A stretch of DNA of 64,000 bases from Pontivivens marinum (GTDB lineage Bacteria; Pseudomonadota; Alphaproteobacteria; Rhodobacterales; Rhodobacteraceae). Numbering within the stretch: position 1 is the first letter of the stretch; each line of letters starts with the position of its first letter. Positions 1 to 8,569 of the stretch are shown in pieces. The DNA is taken from positions 62,001 through 126,000 of the forward strand of contig NZ_OCTN01000008.1 in the NCBI RefSeq assembly GCF_900231835.1. Reading direction: 5' to 3'. Under the pieces are notes generated by a model that ran no database searches, had not been told where the DNA came from, and was given only the letters and a program-made list of their open reading frames with translations. Position numbers and translations under genes: made by a program.

Positions 1-561
1 TTCCTCAAGCAGATGGAGCATTTCGGCGTTGATGTCTCGACAATGAATATCGTTGATATGGCTCCGGCTGAGGGCGCTGTTGCGCTGTCGCAGGGCGATG
101 TGGACATGTCGTGCGGTTGGGGCGGCGGTCTGCGCCGTATGCTGGAGCATGGCAACATCCTGCTGACCGGTGCGGAAAAGCAGGCGCTGGGCATTCAGGT
201 GTTCGACGTGACCTCGGTTCCCGCAGATTTCGCGGCGGAGCAGCCAGAGATGCTGGCGGAGTTCCTTGCCGTGACGGCGCGCATGAACGCGATGTGGAAT
301 TCCGGTGAGCACACGGATGAGATGCTGGCCGTGATCGCACAGGATGCAGGTATGGATGTGGATGCAGCGGCGGCGAGCCTTGCCACATTCGCATTCCCGT
401 CGGTTGAGGAGCAGCTGGGCGAAGAATGGTTCGGTGGCGCCACGCAAACCTTCCTCAAGGAGGTCGCAGACTTCTTTGTTGAGCAGGGCAACATCCCGTC
501 GGCGCGTGACACCTATGAGGACGCAGTAGACACGGCACCTCTGTCCGAAGCTGCTGAGTAA
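1..561 (+). CDS. tauA: Taurine-type ABC transporter substrate-binding protein, C-terminal part (5' truncated by window edge)
   Basis: The reading frame is open from base 1 (F-L-K-Q-M-E-H-F) to the TAA at 559-561, so 186 residues of the C-terminal lobe are present and the start lies upstream. Stretches such as VALSQGDVDMSCGWGG fit the periplasmic binding protein of the nitrate/sulfonate/taurine family, which delivers substrate to the membrane permease. The direct downstream neighbours are the matching ATPase and permease, which supports the assignment strongly. Substrate identity (taurine rather than another sulfonate or amine) is inferred from family resemblance. A strong hairpin follows the stop codon. 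Confidence 0.75.
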   Translation, partial: FLKQMEHFGVDVSTMNIVDMAPAEGAVALSQGDVDMSCGWGGGLRRMLEHGNILLTGAEKQALGIQVFDVTSVPADFAAEQPEMLAEFLAVTARMNAMWNSGEHTDEMLAVIAQDAGMDVDAAAASLATFAFPSVEEQLGEEWFGGATQTFLKEVADFFVEQGNIPSARDTYEDAVDTAPLSEAAE

Positions 562-570
562 GCGATACCC

Positions 571-603
571 GATCCGGCCTGCCACCCATTGGCGGGCCGG
601 ATC
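571..603 (+). terminator. Intercistronic stem-loop between tauA and tauB
   Basis: GATCCGGCC (571-579) pairs perfectly with GGCCGGATC (595-603), and an inner GCC/GGC pairing adds to the stem. It is followed by a run of C, not T, so it is probably an mRNA-stabilising or attenuating hairpin. Such a hairpin would let the binding protein be made in excess over the ATPase and permease. That role is inferred. Confidence 0.5.
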
Positions 604-647
604 CCCCCCTCGCTGTAAATCCCCACCTCGCCGGAGGCGTACACACG

Positions 648-1454
648 ATGACCGGACTTAGGATCGACGATATCTCAATGCGCTTTGACCTGCCCAATGG
701 CAGCTCGGTTCAGGCATTGAAGAACGTATCGCTGGATATCGCGGAGGGTGAGCTGATGTCCGTGCTCGGCCCGTCCGGATGCGGTAAAACAACATTACTC
801 AACATTGTGGCCGGATTTCTGGCCCCGACCTCAGGCAATATTGTGCTGCACGAACAGGTCGTGCGCGGCCCCGGTCCTGAACGCGGGATGGTGTTTCAGC
901 AGGGCGCATTGTTTGAGTGGATGAACGTGCGCGAAAACGTCGCCTTTGGCCCCAATATGAAGGGTATGCCCAAGGCGGAAAGCGCGGAGATCGTGGATCA
1001 CCTGCTCGAAGTGGTCGGCCTGCAGGACTTCAAGGAAAAGGCAGTTTACGAATTGTCCGGCGGTATGCAGCAGCGTGTGGCGCTGGCCCGCTGTCTGGCT
1101 AATGACCCCGATGTTATCCTGATGGATGAACCGCTGGGCGCGCTAGATGCGCTGACGCGGGAAAAGATGCAGGGTCTGGTTCTGAAGCTGTGGAAGGAAA
1201 CCGGCAAGACGATCATCCTGATCACCCACTCGGTTGAGGAGGCATTGCTGCTGGGCGAGCGTCTGCTGGTTATGGCACCGCGTCCGGGCCGGATTCACCG
1301 TGAATACCGTTTGCCCTTTGCCGAGATGGGCGTTGGGCAGGACCTGCGCGAAGTTAAAAAGGACCCCGCCTTTGGCGAGCGTCGTGAGGAAATTCTCAGC
1401 ATGATCTGGGACATGGAAGAGGAAATTATGGGCAGCACGGAGAGCGCGGCATGA
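648..1454 (+). CDS. tauB: Taurine-type ABC transporter ATP-binding protein
   Basis: This 268-residue ATPase energises import of the substrate captured by the upstream binding protein. The Walker A motif GPSGCGKTT lies near residue 42, the Q-loop follows (MVFQQGALFEW), the ABC signature is LSGGMQQR and Walker B is DVILMDEP, with a D-loop GALDALT and an H-loop ITHSVEEA. All catalytic residues are intact. Length and motif order match the TauB/SsuB/NrtD group. The ATG has a good GGAGG ribosome site (GCCGGAGGC) about 10 bases ahead. The last codons overlap the permease start (ATGA), implying translational coupling. Confidence 0.9.
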   Translation: MTGLRIDDISMRFDLPNGSSVQALKNVSLDIAEGELMSVLGPSGCGKTTLLNIVAGFLAPTSGNIVLHEQVVRGPGPERGMVFQQGALFEWMNVRENVAFGPNMKGMPKAESAEIVDHLLEVVGLQDFKEKAVYELSGGMQQRVALARCLANDPDVILMDEPLGALDALTREKMQGLVLKLWKETGKTIILITHSVEEALLLGERLLVMAPRPGRIHREYRLPFAEMGVGQDLREVKKDPAFGERREEILSMIWDMEEEIMGSTESAA

Positions 1455-2716
1455 TTATCCTTCTGATCTATATCGCGCTGTTTGTTGGCGCCTATTTCAT
1501 CGTCAAATTGATCAGCGACCGGCGCGCGGCGACCAAGGATTTCACCTCGCTCAAGACTGTTACCTTTGGTGATGAAAGCGCGGTGCGGCCCAATCGGGCG
1601 GCGTCGGTTATCTCGATCCTGACGATCTTTCTGATTTGGGGGGCGTTCACCGGATCGTCAATCACGCCGATCCATGCGCCCGGTCCCTTTATGGGAGATA
1701 CGACATTTACCTATACGGCGCGCAATGCGGCGGGTGAAACCGATGATGCCACAGTGGTTGTCCGCGTTGCCCGCACCGGTGAGCAGGTCGATGATGCCGT
1801 GATCGAGGAGGGCGACGGTTTTGCCCTGAACGACACGGCCAAGATCAATGCGTGGCGCAGCGGCCTGATCCGTGTGGACCGCAATGATATCGGCGGCGAC
1901 GCTGACCCCTATGACATCATCGCGGTAAACGGTCAGGAAATCTCGCCCGGTGTGGAGGTCAAGGTTGATAACGGCGTCATGTCGATGACAAACCGTGGCA
2001 CCCTGAATTTTGCACCCTATTCCGGTTGGCAGATGGAGCCGATCTGGCTGCCCTCACCCGAGGCAGTTCTGGCCCGCCTGATGGAGATTTCATCGACCGG
2101 TTACCAGAACTCGACCCTGTGGGAGCATCTGGGCTGGTCCCTGATCCGCGTTGTCGCAGGCTTTGCCGCTGGTGCGGTGTTGGGCGTGCCACTGGGATAT
2201 GCGATGGGGTTGAGCAATTGGTTCCGTGGTTGGTTCGATCCGATCGTCGAGTTCATGCGGCCTATTCCGCCGCTGGCGCTGATCCCGCTGGTTATCATCT
2301 GGTTCGGCATTGGTGAGCAGGGCAAGATTATCCTGCTGTTCCTCGCCTCGCTATGGATCATGACGATTGCGGCGCGGGCTGGTGTGTCTGGCGTGAATAT
2401 CACCAAGGTTCACGCGGCCTATTCGCTGGGCGCGTCCAAGCGTCAAATCCTGCAACATGTGATTGTCCCAAACTCGCTGCCCGAAATCTTTACCGGTGCA
2501 CGGGTTGCGATGGGGGTCTGCTGGGGCACGGTTGTTGCGGCGGAACTGGTCGCGGCGGAAAAGGGGGCAGGCATGATGATTATCGCAGCCTCTAAATTCC
2601 AGCTGACCGACATTGTTATCATGGGCATCATCCTGATCGGCATCATCGGCTATGGCATCGATATTCTGATGCGCTTGGCCGAGGGGGCGCTGGTTCCCTG
2701 GAAGGGGCGCAGCTGA
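1451..2716 (+). CDS. tauC: Taurine-type ABC transporter permease with an inserted periplasmic domain
   Basis: The C-terminal 200 residues form an ordinary TauC/SsuC permease: several membrane helices and the EAA loop that contacts the ATPase (AAYSLGASKRQILQHVIVPN). At 421 residues it is much longer than the usual 250-280. The extra part is an N-terminal helix, a second helix around residues 50-68 and then a soluble insert of roughly 130 residues. Part of the insert (TFTYTARNAAGETDDATVVV) resembles cadherin-like or VCBS beta-sandwich repeats. The insert should face the periplasm and might dock the binding protein, but this is inference. It overlaps tauB by 4 bases. Confidence 0.85.
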   Translation: MIILLIYIALFVGAYFIVKLISDRRAATKDFTSLKTVTFGDESAVRPNRAASVISILTIFLIWGAFTGSSITPIHAPGPFMGDTTFTYTARNAAGETDDATVVVRVARTGEQVDDAVIEEGDGFALNDTAKINAWRSGLIRVDRNDIGGDADPYDIIAVNGQEISPGVEVKVDNGVMSMTNRGTLNFAPYSGWQMEPIWLPSPEAVLARLMEISSTGYQNSTLWEHLGWSLIRVVAGFAAGAVLGVPLGYAMGLSNWFRGWFDPIVEFMRPIPPLALIPLVIIWFGIGEQGKIILLFLASLWIMTIAARAGVSGVNITKVHAAYSLGASKRQILQHVIVPNSLPEIFTGARVAMGVCWGTVVAAELVAAEKGAGMMIIAASKFQLTDIVIMGIILIGIIGYGIDILMRLAEGALVPWKGRS

Positions 2717-2718
2717 TC

Positions 2719-3897
2719 ATGGCTGAGCAATTCACCGGAAACTTCACCCAGCAGGAAGCGCTGGGTGAAGAGGAAATGGCGGCTGCACTGGATGTCATGC
2801 GCTCTGGCCGATTGCATCGCTACAACATTGCCGAGGGTGAAATCGGTGAGGTTGCCGCGCTGGAGCAGGAATATGCGGCATGGCAGGGCGCGGCCTATTG
2901 TCTGGCCTGCGCGTCAGGCGGGGCGGCGATGCAGATGGCGTTACGTGCCGTGGGTGTCGAATTTGGCGATTTTGTGCTGACCAATGCATTCACTCTGTCC
3001 CCCGTACCGGGTGCAATTGTGGCGGCGGGCGGCATACCTGTGCTGGTTGAAACGACTGAGGGCTTGGTCCCAAACCTAGATCATCTGGAGCGGATCGCCG
3101 TTGAAAGCGGCGCAAAGGTCATGCTGCTATCCCTGATGCGCGGGCATCTGCCGGATATGGATGCGCTGATGGAGATCACGGATCGTCTGGGTATCGCGGT
3201 GATCGAGGATTGCGCGCATTCGATGGGGGCGACGTGGCGCGGAAAACGGTCCGGCAGCTTTGGTGTTGCAGGGTGTTTTTCGACCCAGACCTACAAGCAT
3301 CTGAATTCGGGTGAGGGCGGTTTGCTGACCTCGGATGATGCGGAGTTTATGGCGCGGGCGACGATCCTGTCCGGCTCGTACATGTTATATGACCGGCATG
3401 TGGCGGGGCCGTCGGCCGATGCCTATTCGCAGGCACGGTTGGATATGCCGAACTGCTCCAGTCGCATGGACAACCTGCGCGCGGCGATCCTGCGCCCGCA
3501 ATTGCGGCGGTTGGATGCAAACGTAGCGCGGTGGGCCAAACGCTATGCGGCGGTTGAGGCGGAACTGCGCGATGTGGCTGGCTTAACGGTGATTGAGCGT
3601 CCAGTGGATGAGGTTTTTGTCGGCAGCTCGATCCAGTTCTTGCGGCCCGAGGGTTCGGCGCAGGACTTCCTGCGGGCCTGTGCCGCGCGTGGGGTTGAGC
3701 TTAAATGGTTCGGGGCATCGCAGGCGGTTGGCTTTACGTCCAGCCACCATGACTGGCGATCCGTGCCGCAGCAGGAATTGCCGCAGACGGATGCGGTTCT
3801 GGCGGGGCTGTTTGATATGCGGTTGCCGCTGACATTCAGCGTCGATGATTGCCGGCAGATCGGGCGGATTATCCGCGACTGTGCGCTGCACGGCTGA
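2719..3897 (+). CDS. DegT/DnrJ/EryC1/StrS-family PLP aminotransferase
   Basis: This 392-residue protein has the fold-type I aminotransferase layout. A glycine/alanine-rich cofactor-phosphate region (CLACASGGAAMQMALRAVG) comes first, then the PLP-pyridine Asp in VIEDCAHSMGATWRGK, then the Schiff-base lysine in FSTQTYKHLNSGEGG. These are hallmarks of DegT/StrS enzymes, which usually aminate keto-sugars. It starts 2 bases after tauC ends, so it is probably in the same transcript. No sugar-biosynthesis genes are nearby, so the substrate is unknown. A role in processing the imported amino compound is possible but only suggested by position. Confidence 0.8.
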   Translation: MAEQFTGNFTQQEALGEEEMAAALDVMRSGRLHRYNIAEGEIGEVAALEQEYAAWQGAAYCLACASGGAAMQMALRAVGVEFGDFVLTNAFTLSPVPGAIVAAGGIPVLVETTEGLVPNLDHLERIAVESGAKVMLLSLMRGHLPDMDALMEITDRLGIAVIEDCAHSMGATWRGKRSGSFGVAGCFSTQTYKHLNSGEGGLLTSDDAEFMARATILSGSYMLYDRHVAGPSADAYSQARLDMPNCSSRMDNLRAAILRPQLRRLDANVARWAKRYAAVEAELRDVAGLTVIERPVDEVFVGSSIQFLRPEGSAQDFLRACAARGVELKWFGASQAVGFTSSHHDWRSVPQQELPQTDAVLAGLFDMRLPLTFSVDDCRQIGRIIRDCALHG

Positions 3898-3973
3898 AGC
3901 CGCGCGCGCAAGCAATATTGCAAAATGCGATTCTGGGTTTGCGTCAGGGCTGTGACGGCGCTATCAGTGATTC

Positions 3974-4348
3974 GTGCGGTGGGCTGGATGATCGCGGCGG
4001 CAACGTCGAGGAAAGTCCGGACTCCAGAAAGAAACGGCGCCGGGTAACGCCCGGCCGGGGTAACCCGAGGGATAGCGCCACAGAGAACAGACCCCCCGGT
4101 CGCGATCGGGGAAGGGTGAAACGGTGGAGTAAGAGACCACCGCCGGGCTGGCAACAGACCGGGCATGGCAAGCCCCGCCGGGAGCAAAGCCGAATAGGGA
4201 TCGCGCGGGTTTCGGCCCAGGGCTGCTTTCGCCCCGACGATTCGGGTTGGCTGCTTGATGTCACGTGTAAGCGTGTACACAGAGGAATGATCATTCAGGG
4301 AAGCCCCAGGGCGACCCGGACAGAATCCGGCTTACAGGCCCTCCGCAC
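3974..4348 (+). ncRNA. rnpB: RNase P RNA (bacterial class A)
   Basis: This is the catalytic RNA that trims the 5' ends of tRNA precursors. The ends are set by P1: GTGCGG at 3974 pairs with CCGCAC ending at 4348. The universally conserved GAGGAAAGTCCGGACTCC block lies at 4008-4025, and ACAGAATCCGGCTTACAGGC near the 3' end is the second conserved signature. The AGAGACCACCGCC-type and GGCAAGCCCC elements are in the expected order. About 375 nt is the normal size. An open reading frame across it (3849-4484) is a shadow. It sits just upstream of mraZ, as is common in Rhodobacterales. Confidence 0.97.
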
Positions 4349-4358
4349 AAAAAAACGG

Positions 4359-4385
4359 TCCGCGATGGGATCGCATGGATTTTTA
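4359..4385 (+). terminator. Rho-independent terminator of rnpB
   Basis: TCC-GCGAT (4359-4366), loop GGG, ATCGC-(AT)-GGA (4370-4379), then TTTTT at 4380-4384. The stem with its T run starts 11 bases past the mature 3' end of RNase P RNA. Confidence 0.7.
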
Positions 4386-4514
4386 TCCCACCGCGATGAC
4401 GCCCCTTCTGGCGCAAGATATAGTGGTATGTGGCCGAAATGTGGCAATCTGTGGTGTTGTGGTCGGTGTTTTGACCTGTTGTGACCATGCGTTGCGGGTT
4501 CAGGTTCACTCAAT

Positions 4515-4549
4515 TCCCATCAAATTTGTTTGTTTCCCATAACTTCCCA
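4515..4549 (+). promoter_or_regulatory. MraZ-box operator within the probable dcw promoter
   Basis: TTCCCAT occurs at 4514, 4534 and 4544 (core TCCCA at 4515, 4535 and 4545). On the other strand these read TGGGA, with spacings of 20 and 10 bases, so the boxes lie on one helical face. MraZ is known to bind TGGGN repeats with a 10-base period in front of its own gene. A TGCTAA at 4550-4555 could be the -10 element, which would place the boxes between -35 and -10. Autorepression of the dcw operon is the expected consequence. Confidence 0.75.
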
Positions 4550-4561
4550 TGCTAAGCCTTT

Positions 4562-4776
4562 ATTCAGACAGAGGCAGAACCGGATTTGATCGCTTAAAGA
4601 ATCGAGCCGGGAGTTGGCAGAACTCATACAGGCAAGCTTCTGTCTGAAATAGAATGAGAAGACACGAGCACAGTATAATAAGGCGCGGACCGAACCAATG
4701 CAGCCAGTGCGTCGGTAGATCTTCGAGGGACAGGCGGCGGGTGTGCAGTAGAGCGGCGCATCCGCCGTTTCTATTC
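4562..4776 (+). ncRNA. upsM: UpsM-like sRNA / structured 5' leader of mraZ
   Basis: The 265 bases between the MraZ boxes and the mraZ start hold no gene but fold well. TTCAGACAGAGGC (4563-4575) pairs over 13 positions with GCTTCTGTCTGAA (4636-4648), one of them a G-T pair. An inner CGG..GAT / ATC..CCG helix lies inside. A second hairpin at 4735-4767 is followed by a T-rich tract. In Rhodobacter sphaeroides the mraZ leader gives rise to the abundant sRNA UpsM by partial termination and processing. Position, length and architecture match here, but homology by sequence was not tested. The ends are estimates. Confidence 0.6.
4735..4776 (+). terminator. Leader terminator/attenuator hairpin upstream of mraZ
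   Basis: CGGCGGGTGTGC (4735-4746) pairs with GCGCATCCGCCG (4756-4767) over 12 positions, two of them G-T, with a 9-base loop. TTTCTATTCT follows. The imperfect T run suits partial rather than complete termination, as expected for an sRNA cut from the leader of an essential operon. Confidence 0.55.
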
Positions 4777-4814
4777 TAGGCCAGTACTGTGCACGCGTAA
4801 GTGGGGCAAAGTCG

Positions 4815-5321
4815 GTGGCGTTAAGATTTCGCGGTGAATGGACGCATAAGGTTGACGCGAAGGGTCGCGTCTCCGTTCCTGCGCCGTTTCGCCGGGTGCT
4901 TGAGGGTGTCGAGGATTGGTCCGAGGGCGCGCCCGTGCCGCTGGTCGTGGTCAAGAACCAGGATCGCCGCGCCTGTCTGAACGTTTACACCACCGACGAG
5001 ATGGCCCTGATCGACGACGATGTCGCCGCCTTGCCCCGTTTTTCCAAAGAGCGTGACGCCCTTTCCAGCCTGCTGGCGGCGGGGTCTGATAACACGTCGC
5101 TGGATGATAATGGCCGGTTTGGCTTATCCGCCGATATGCGTGCCAAGGCAGGGATCACGACCCAAGCCGTTTTTGTCGGCATGATCGACAGTTTCCAGAT
5201 TTGGTCCCCCGAAGGATACGCCGCTTATAAGGCGAATATGTTGGAGTGGTTGCAGGCCGAACCTGCGCCCGACGATCTGTTCGTGCTGATGAACGCCGCA
5301 AAAGAGAAGTATCAGACATGA
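4815..5321 (+). CDS. mraZ: Transcriptional regulator MraZ
   Basis: 168 residues with two AbrB-like SpoVT domains. The first holds the family motif [15 protein letters not shown], the second [17 protein letters not shown]. MraZ forms ring oligomers that bind repeated TGGGN boxes and repress the dcw operon; matching boxes lie at 4515-4549. The start is GTG at 4815 (V-A-L-R-F-R-G-E), which places the first domain at the normal distance from the N-terminus; there is only a weak GGGG-type ribosome site. The stop overlaps the rsmH start by 4 bases. Confidence 0.95.
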   Translation: MALRFRGEWTHKVDAKGRVSVPAPFRRVLEGVEDWSEGAPVPLVVVKNQDRRACLNVYTTDEMALIDDDVAALPRFSKERDALSSLLAAGSDNTSLDDNGRFGLSADMRAKAGITTQAVFVGMIDSFQIWSPEGYAAYKANMLEWLQAEPAPDDLFVLMNAAKEKYQT

Positions 5322-6316
5322 CCGATGCGCCGCACATTCCGGTTCTGCTTGATGAAGTGATTGCTGCCGCAACGCCGGTTGGTGGCGTTTGGCTGGACGG
5401 AACATTAGGCGCGGGCGGATATACGCGGGCGCTGTTAAATGCCGGTGCAGACCGTGTTCTGGGCGTCGATCGCGACCCACGGGCCGAGGCGGAGCTGGCC
5501 GTTTGGACCGAGCCCTATGCGGAGCGGTTTACCTTCTTGGCGGGCACGTTTGGGCGCTTGGACGAATTGGCGCGCGATGCGGGCGTTCAGACGCTGGACG
5601 GCGTTGTGCTGGATATCGGCGTGTCCTCGATGCAGATCGATGAGGCGGAGCGGGGGTTCTCGTTTCAAAAGGACGGTCCGCTAGACATGCGCATGGGGCA
5701 GGATGGCCCGCGTGCGCTGGATCTGGTGAACGAGGCATCCGAGGCGCATCTGGCCGATATTATCTTCCAGTATGGTGAGGAGCGGGCCTCGCGTCGGATT
5801 GCCAAGGCGATTATCGCGGCGCGCCCATTGCCGGATTCCACGCTGGCCTTGGCTGATATCATCTCCAAGGAGGTGCCGCGCGGCAAACCCGGTTTACCCC
5901 ACCCCGCGACGCGGACCTTTCAGGCGCTGCGGATTGCGGTGAATGAGGAACTGGCGGAGCTGGTGCGTGGTTTGCTGGCGGCGGAACGTATTCTGGCCCC
6001 CGGTGGCACGCTGATCGTTGTGACCTTCCATTCGCTGGAGGATCGGATCGTAAAGCGGTTCCTCGCGGATCGTGCTGGCAAGGGCGGTGGCGGTAGCCGT
6101 TACGCCCCGATGCAGCATGTCACACCCCCGAGTTTCGAGATGATCACGCGCAAGGCAGTGACCTCGCAGCCCGAGGAATTAGAGCGCAATCCGCGCGCCC
6201 GTTCGGCCAAGTTGCGTGCCGCGCGGCGCACCGACGCTGCACCATTTCCGGCGGATGTGGCCGGTTTGGGCCTGCCCGGTCTGGACCGGACATTGCTATC
6301 CTCCGAGGGGACCTGA
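5318..6316 (+). CDS. rsmH: 16S rRNA (cytosine(1402)-N(4))-methyltransferase
   Basis: RsmH (MraW) methylates N4 of C1402 in 16S rRNA using SAM. The 332-residue protein starts [10 protein letters not shown], the usual MraW N-terminus, at the ATGA overlap with mraZ; the frame is open further upstream, but that part is mraZ sequence. The SAM-binding motif [15 protein letters not shown] lies near residue 25, followed by [20 protein letters not shown] and the family signature [14 protein letters not shown]. Length and order are typical. It is the second gene of the dcw cluster. Confidence 0.95.
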   Translation: MTDAPHIPVLLDEVIAAATPVGGVWLDGTLGAGGYTRALLNAGADRVLGVDRDPRAEAELAVWTEPYAERFTFLAGTFGRLDELARDAGVQTLDGVVLDIGVSSMQIDEAERGFSFQKDGPLDMRMGQDGPRALDLVNEASEAHLADIIFQYGEERASRRIAKAIIAARPLPDSTLALADIISKEVPRGKPGLPHPATRTFQALRIAVNEELAELVRGLLAAERILAPGGTLIVVTFHSLEDRIVKRFLADRAGKGGGGSRYAPMQHVTPPSFEMITRKAVTSQPEELERNPRARSAKLRAARRTDAAPFPADVAGLGLPGLDRTLLSSEGT

Positions 6317-6317
6317 G

Positions 6318-6707
6318 ATGAAGTCGCCAATATATGTGCTGGCGATTGCAATGGTCGTCGGGGTCGCATTCTGGGCCTATCAGGTGAATTACCGCACCCG
6401 CGCCGCGCTGGAGCAGGTCGCACAATTGCAGCGTTCCATCGCGGAGGAGCGTGAGCAAATCTCTGTTTTGCAGGTGGAATGGGCGTGGTTGAACCGGCCT
6501 GAGCGGCTGGAGGCCTTGGTTGAGTTGCATTTGGCGACGCTGGGCCTGATGCCGTTGCACCCTGACCACTTTGGGGAACTGCGCATGGTGGCCTATCCGG
6601 TGCAGGACATCTTTGTCGCGCCGCCCGTTCTGCCCGCTGCGGCAGGGCAGGCGCGATTGCCGATGACGCTGATCGAGGCCGGAATTGAAACGGGGGTCGT
6701 GCAATGA
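6318..6707 (+). CDS. ftsL: Cell division protein FtsL
   Basis: 129 residues: a short cytoplasmic start (M-K-S-P), one membrane helix (residues 4-22, YVLAIAMVVGVAFWAYQV), then a coiled-coil region (TRAALEQVAQLQRSIAEERE) and a periplasmic tail with the common segment LNRPERLEALVE. FtsL forms the FtsQLB complex that activates septal peptidoglycan synthesis. The ATG at 6318 is preferred over earlier in-frame codons that lie inside rsmH, because it places the helix at the very N-terminus. It overlaps ftsI by 4 bases. Confidence 0.85.
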   Translation: MKSPIYVLAIAMVVGVAFWAYQVNYRTRAALEQVAQLQRSIAEEREQISVLQVEWAWLNRPERLEALVELHLATLGLMPLHPDHFGELRMVAYPVQDIFVAPPVLPAAAGQARLPMTLIEAGIETGVVQ

Positions 6708-8488
6708 TCCGCGTTCCACTTCGCCCGCTGGCACAGGTTATTGCGGCCCGTTCGCAGGGGCTGAACCCCGATATTGTCGAGGCTGAGCGCCGCGCAGCCG
6801 TTTTGCGCAATCGCCGGTCCGAGGAGCGTCGCCGTGCCGAATGGCGGCTTTGGTTGCTGTCTGGCGTGTTTCTGCTGGCCTTTTCAGCGGTTGGCGGAAA
6901 AATGGCTGTGATTTCGGCCAGTGCGCCGACCGAAACACGGCGCGCTGTAGCGGGTGAGCCGATCCGCGCGCATCGTGCCGATATTGTGGATCGCAACGGG
7001 GTTTTGCTGGCCACGAACATGGTGACATCGGCCATCTATGTCGAAACACGGCAGATGGTGGATTTCGTTGGCGTGGCGGAGGGGCTTGCCTCGATCTTCC
7101 CTGATCTGGACGCGGAAACCCTGCTTGAGAAATTCGAGCGTCCGGGCAATTTCCACTGGATCCGGTCCGAGATCAGCCCCGAGCAGCAGCAGGCCGTGCA
7201 TGAACTGGGCCAGCCCGGCGTATATTTCGGCCCGCGAGAAACCCGGATTTACCCGCAAGGACAGCGTATTGGCCATATCCTCGGCGGATCGCGCTATGAG
7301 GTTCAGGCCGCCCGCGCGGCGGAGCTGGAGGGCGTGGCCGGTATCGAATATCAGTTCGACGACCGTCTTGGTGATCCGGAGCAGATTGATACCCCGCTGC
7401 GGTTGAGCATCGACATGCAGGTGCAAAACGCCACCCGCGACGTGTTGCAATCGCAGATGGATGCCTATGGTGCGATTGGTGCTGCGGCGATTGTGATGGA
7501 TGCGACCAATGGTGAAGTGGTCTCCATGGTCTCGCTGCCCGATTTTGATCCGAATGACCGCCCTGCGCCACAGGGGCCGGACGGGGACTTGCTGTTCTCA
7601 CGCGCTTCGCAGGGCGTTTACGAGCTTGGCTCGACGTTCAAGGCATTTGCCGCCGCCAATGCGATGGAGCGTGGGGTCGCAGGGCCGAACACCATCATCG
7701 ACACGCGCGGACCGCTGACTTGGGGTCGGTTTCGTATCCGTGATTACCACAATTACGGACCTGAGCTGACGCTGACCGAGGTCATGGTCAAGTCGTCCAA
7801 TATCGGGTCGGCGCGGGTTGCATTGCAGACGGGAACGCCAGCGCAACAGGATTTCCTGCGTGAACTTGGCTTCTTTGACGCATCGCCGGTTGAGCTGCCC
7901 GAGGCGCGCAACGCTGATCCTCTGCTGCCGCCACGCTGGTCCGAGTTGAGCACGATTACGATCAGTTATGGTCACGGATTGGCGGCCACCCCGCTGCATC
8001 TGGCCACGGCCTATGCATCTGTTGTGAATGGTGGACTGCGGGTGCATCCGACGCTGCTGGCCGGTGCGACCCCTCCGACGGAGGAGGACCGCGTGGTCAG
8101 CCGTGAAACCTCTCAGGCATTGAACCAGATGCTGCGGGCAGTTGTGTCGCGCGGCACGGCCAGCTTCGCGAATATTGAGGGTTATGAGGTTGGCGGCAAA
8201 ACCGGCACTGCGGATAAACCCAATGTCGGGGGATATGCCGAGGATAGCGTGATTGCGACCTTTGCCGGCATGTTCCCATCCTCGAACCCGCGTTATGTCG
8301 TTGTTGTGTCGCTGGATGAACCGGAAACATTTGCCGCCGGTGCCATTCGTCGCACGGCTGGTTGGACGGCTGCGCCCACGATGGGCATGTTGGTGACGCG
8401 CATTGCGCCGATTTTGGGCATGCGTCCGCAGCCTGAGGTTCTGGTTGAAAACGTGCCTGCCACAACATTGGCAAGCGCAGGACAGTGA
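6704..8488 (+). CDS. ftsI: Septal peptidoglycan transpeptidase FtsI (PBP3)
   Basis: This 594-residue class B penicillin-binding protein crosslinks septal peptidoglycan. An arginine-rich cytoplasmic tail precedes one membrane helix (about residues 48-68), then the PBP dimerisation domain (RAHRADIVDRNGVLLATN), then the transpeptidase domain. The catalytic motifs are complete: SxxK as STFK in YELGSTFKAFAA, SxN as SSN in VMVKSSNIGSAR, and KTG in VGGKTGTADKP. Start and upstream stop overlap (ATGA), as elsewhere in this operon. Confidence 0.95.
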   Translation: MIRVPLRPLAQVIAARSQGLNPDIVEAERRAAVLRNRRSEERRRAEWRLWLLSGVFLLAFSAVGGKMAVISASAPTETRRAVAGEPIRAHRADIVDRNGVLLATNMVTSAIYVETRQMVDFVGVAEGLASIFPDLDAETLLEKFERPGNFHWIRSEISPEQQQAVHELGQPGVYFGPRETRIYPQGQRIGHILGGSRYEVQAARAAELEGVAGIEYQFDDRLGDPEQIDTPLRLSIDMQVQNATRDVLQSQMDAYGAIGAAAIVMDATNGEVVSMVSLPDFDPNDRPAPQGPDGDLLFSRASQGVYELGSTFKAFAAANAMERGVAGPNTIIDTRGPLTWGRFRIRDYHNYGPELTLTEVMVKSSNIGSARVALQTGTPAQQDFLRELGFFDASPVELPEARNADPLLPPRWSELSTITISYGHGLAATPLHLATAYASVVNGGLRVHPTLLAGATPPTEEDRVVSRETSQALNQMLRAVVSRGTASFANIEGYEVGGKTGTADKPNVGGYAEDSVIATFAGMFPSSNPRYVVVVSLDEPETFAAGAIRRTAGWTAAPTMGMLVTRIAPILGMRPQPEVLVENVPATTLASAGQ

Positions 8489-8569
8489 GCGATCCCTTGA
8501 AACAGACTGGTGACGCCGTGCGCTTGTCGGAGTAATGCCCTGATTATTGGCAGTGAACTGGATAAGACC

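Noticed and set aside
3849-4484. 211-codon plus-strand open frame
   Set aside because: It runs over the RNase P RNA gene and its terminator; the conserved RNA signatures explain the sequence.
6100-7035. 311-codon minus-strand open frame in the ftsL/ftsI region
   Set aside because: Arg/Ala/Pro-rich shadow of rsmH, ftsL and ftsI, typical for GC-rich DNA.
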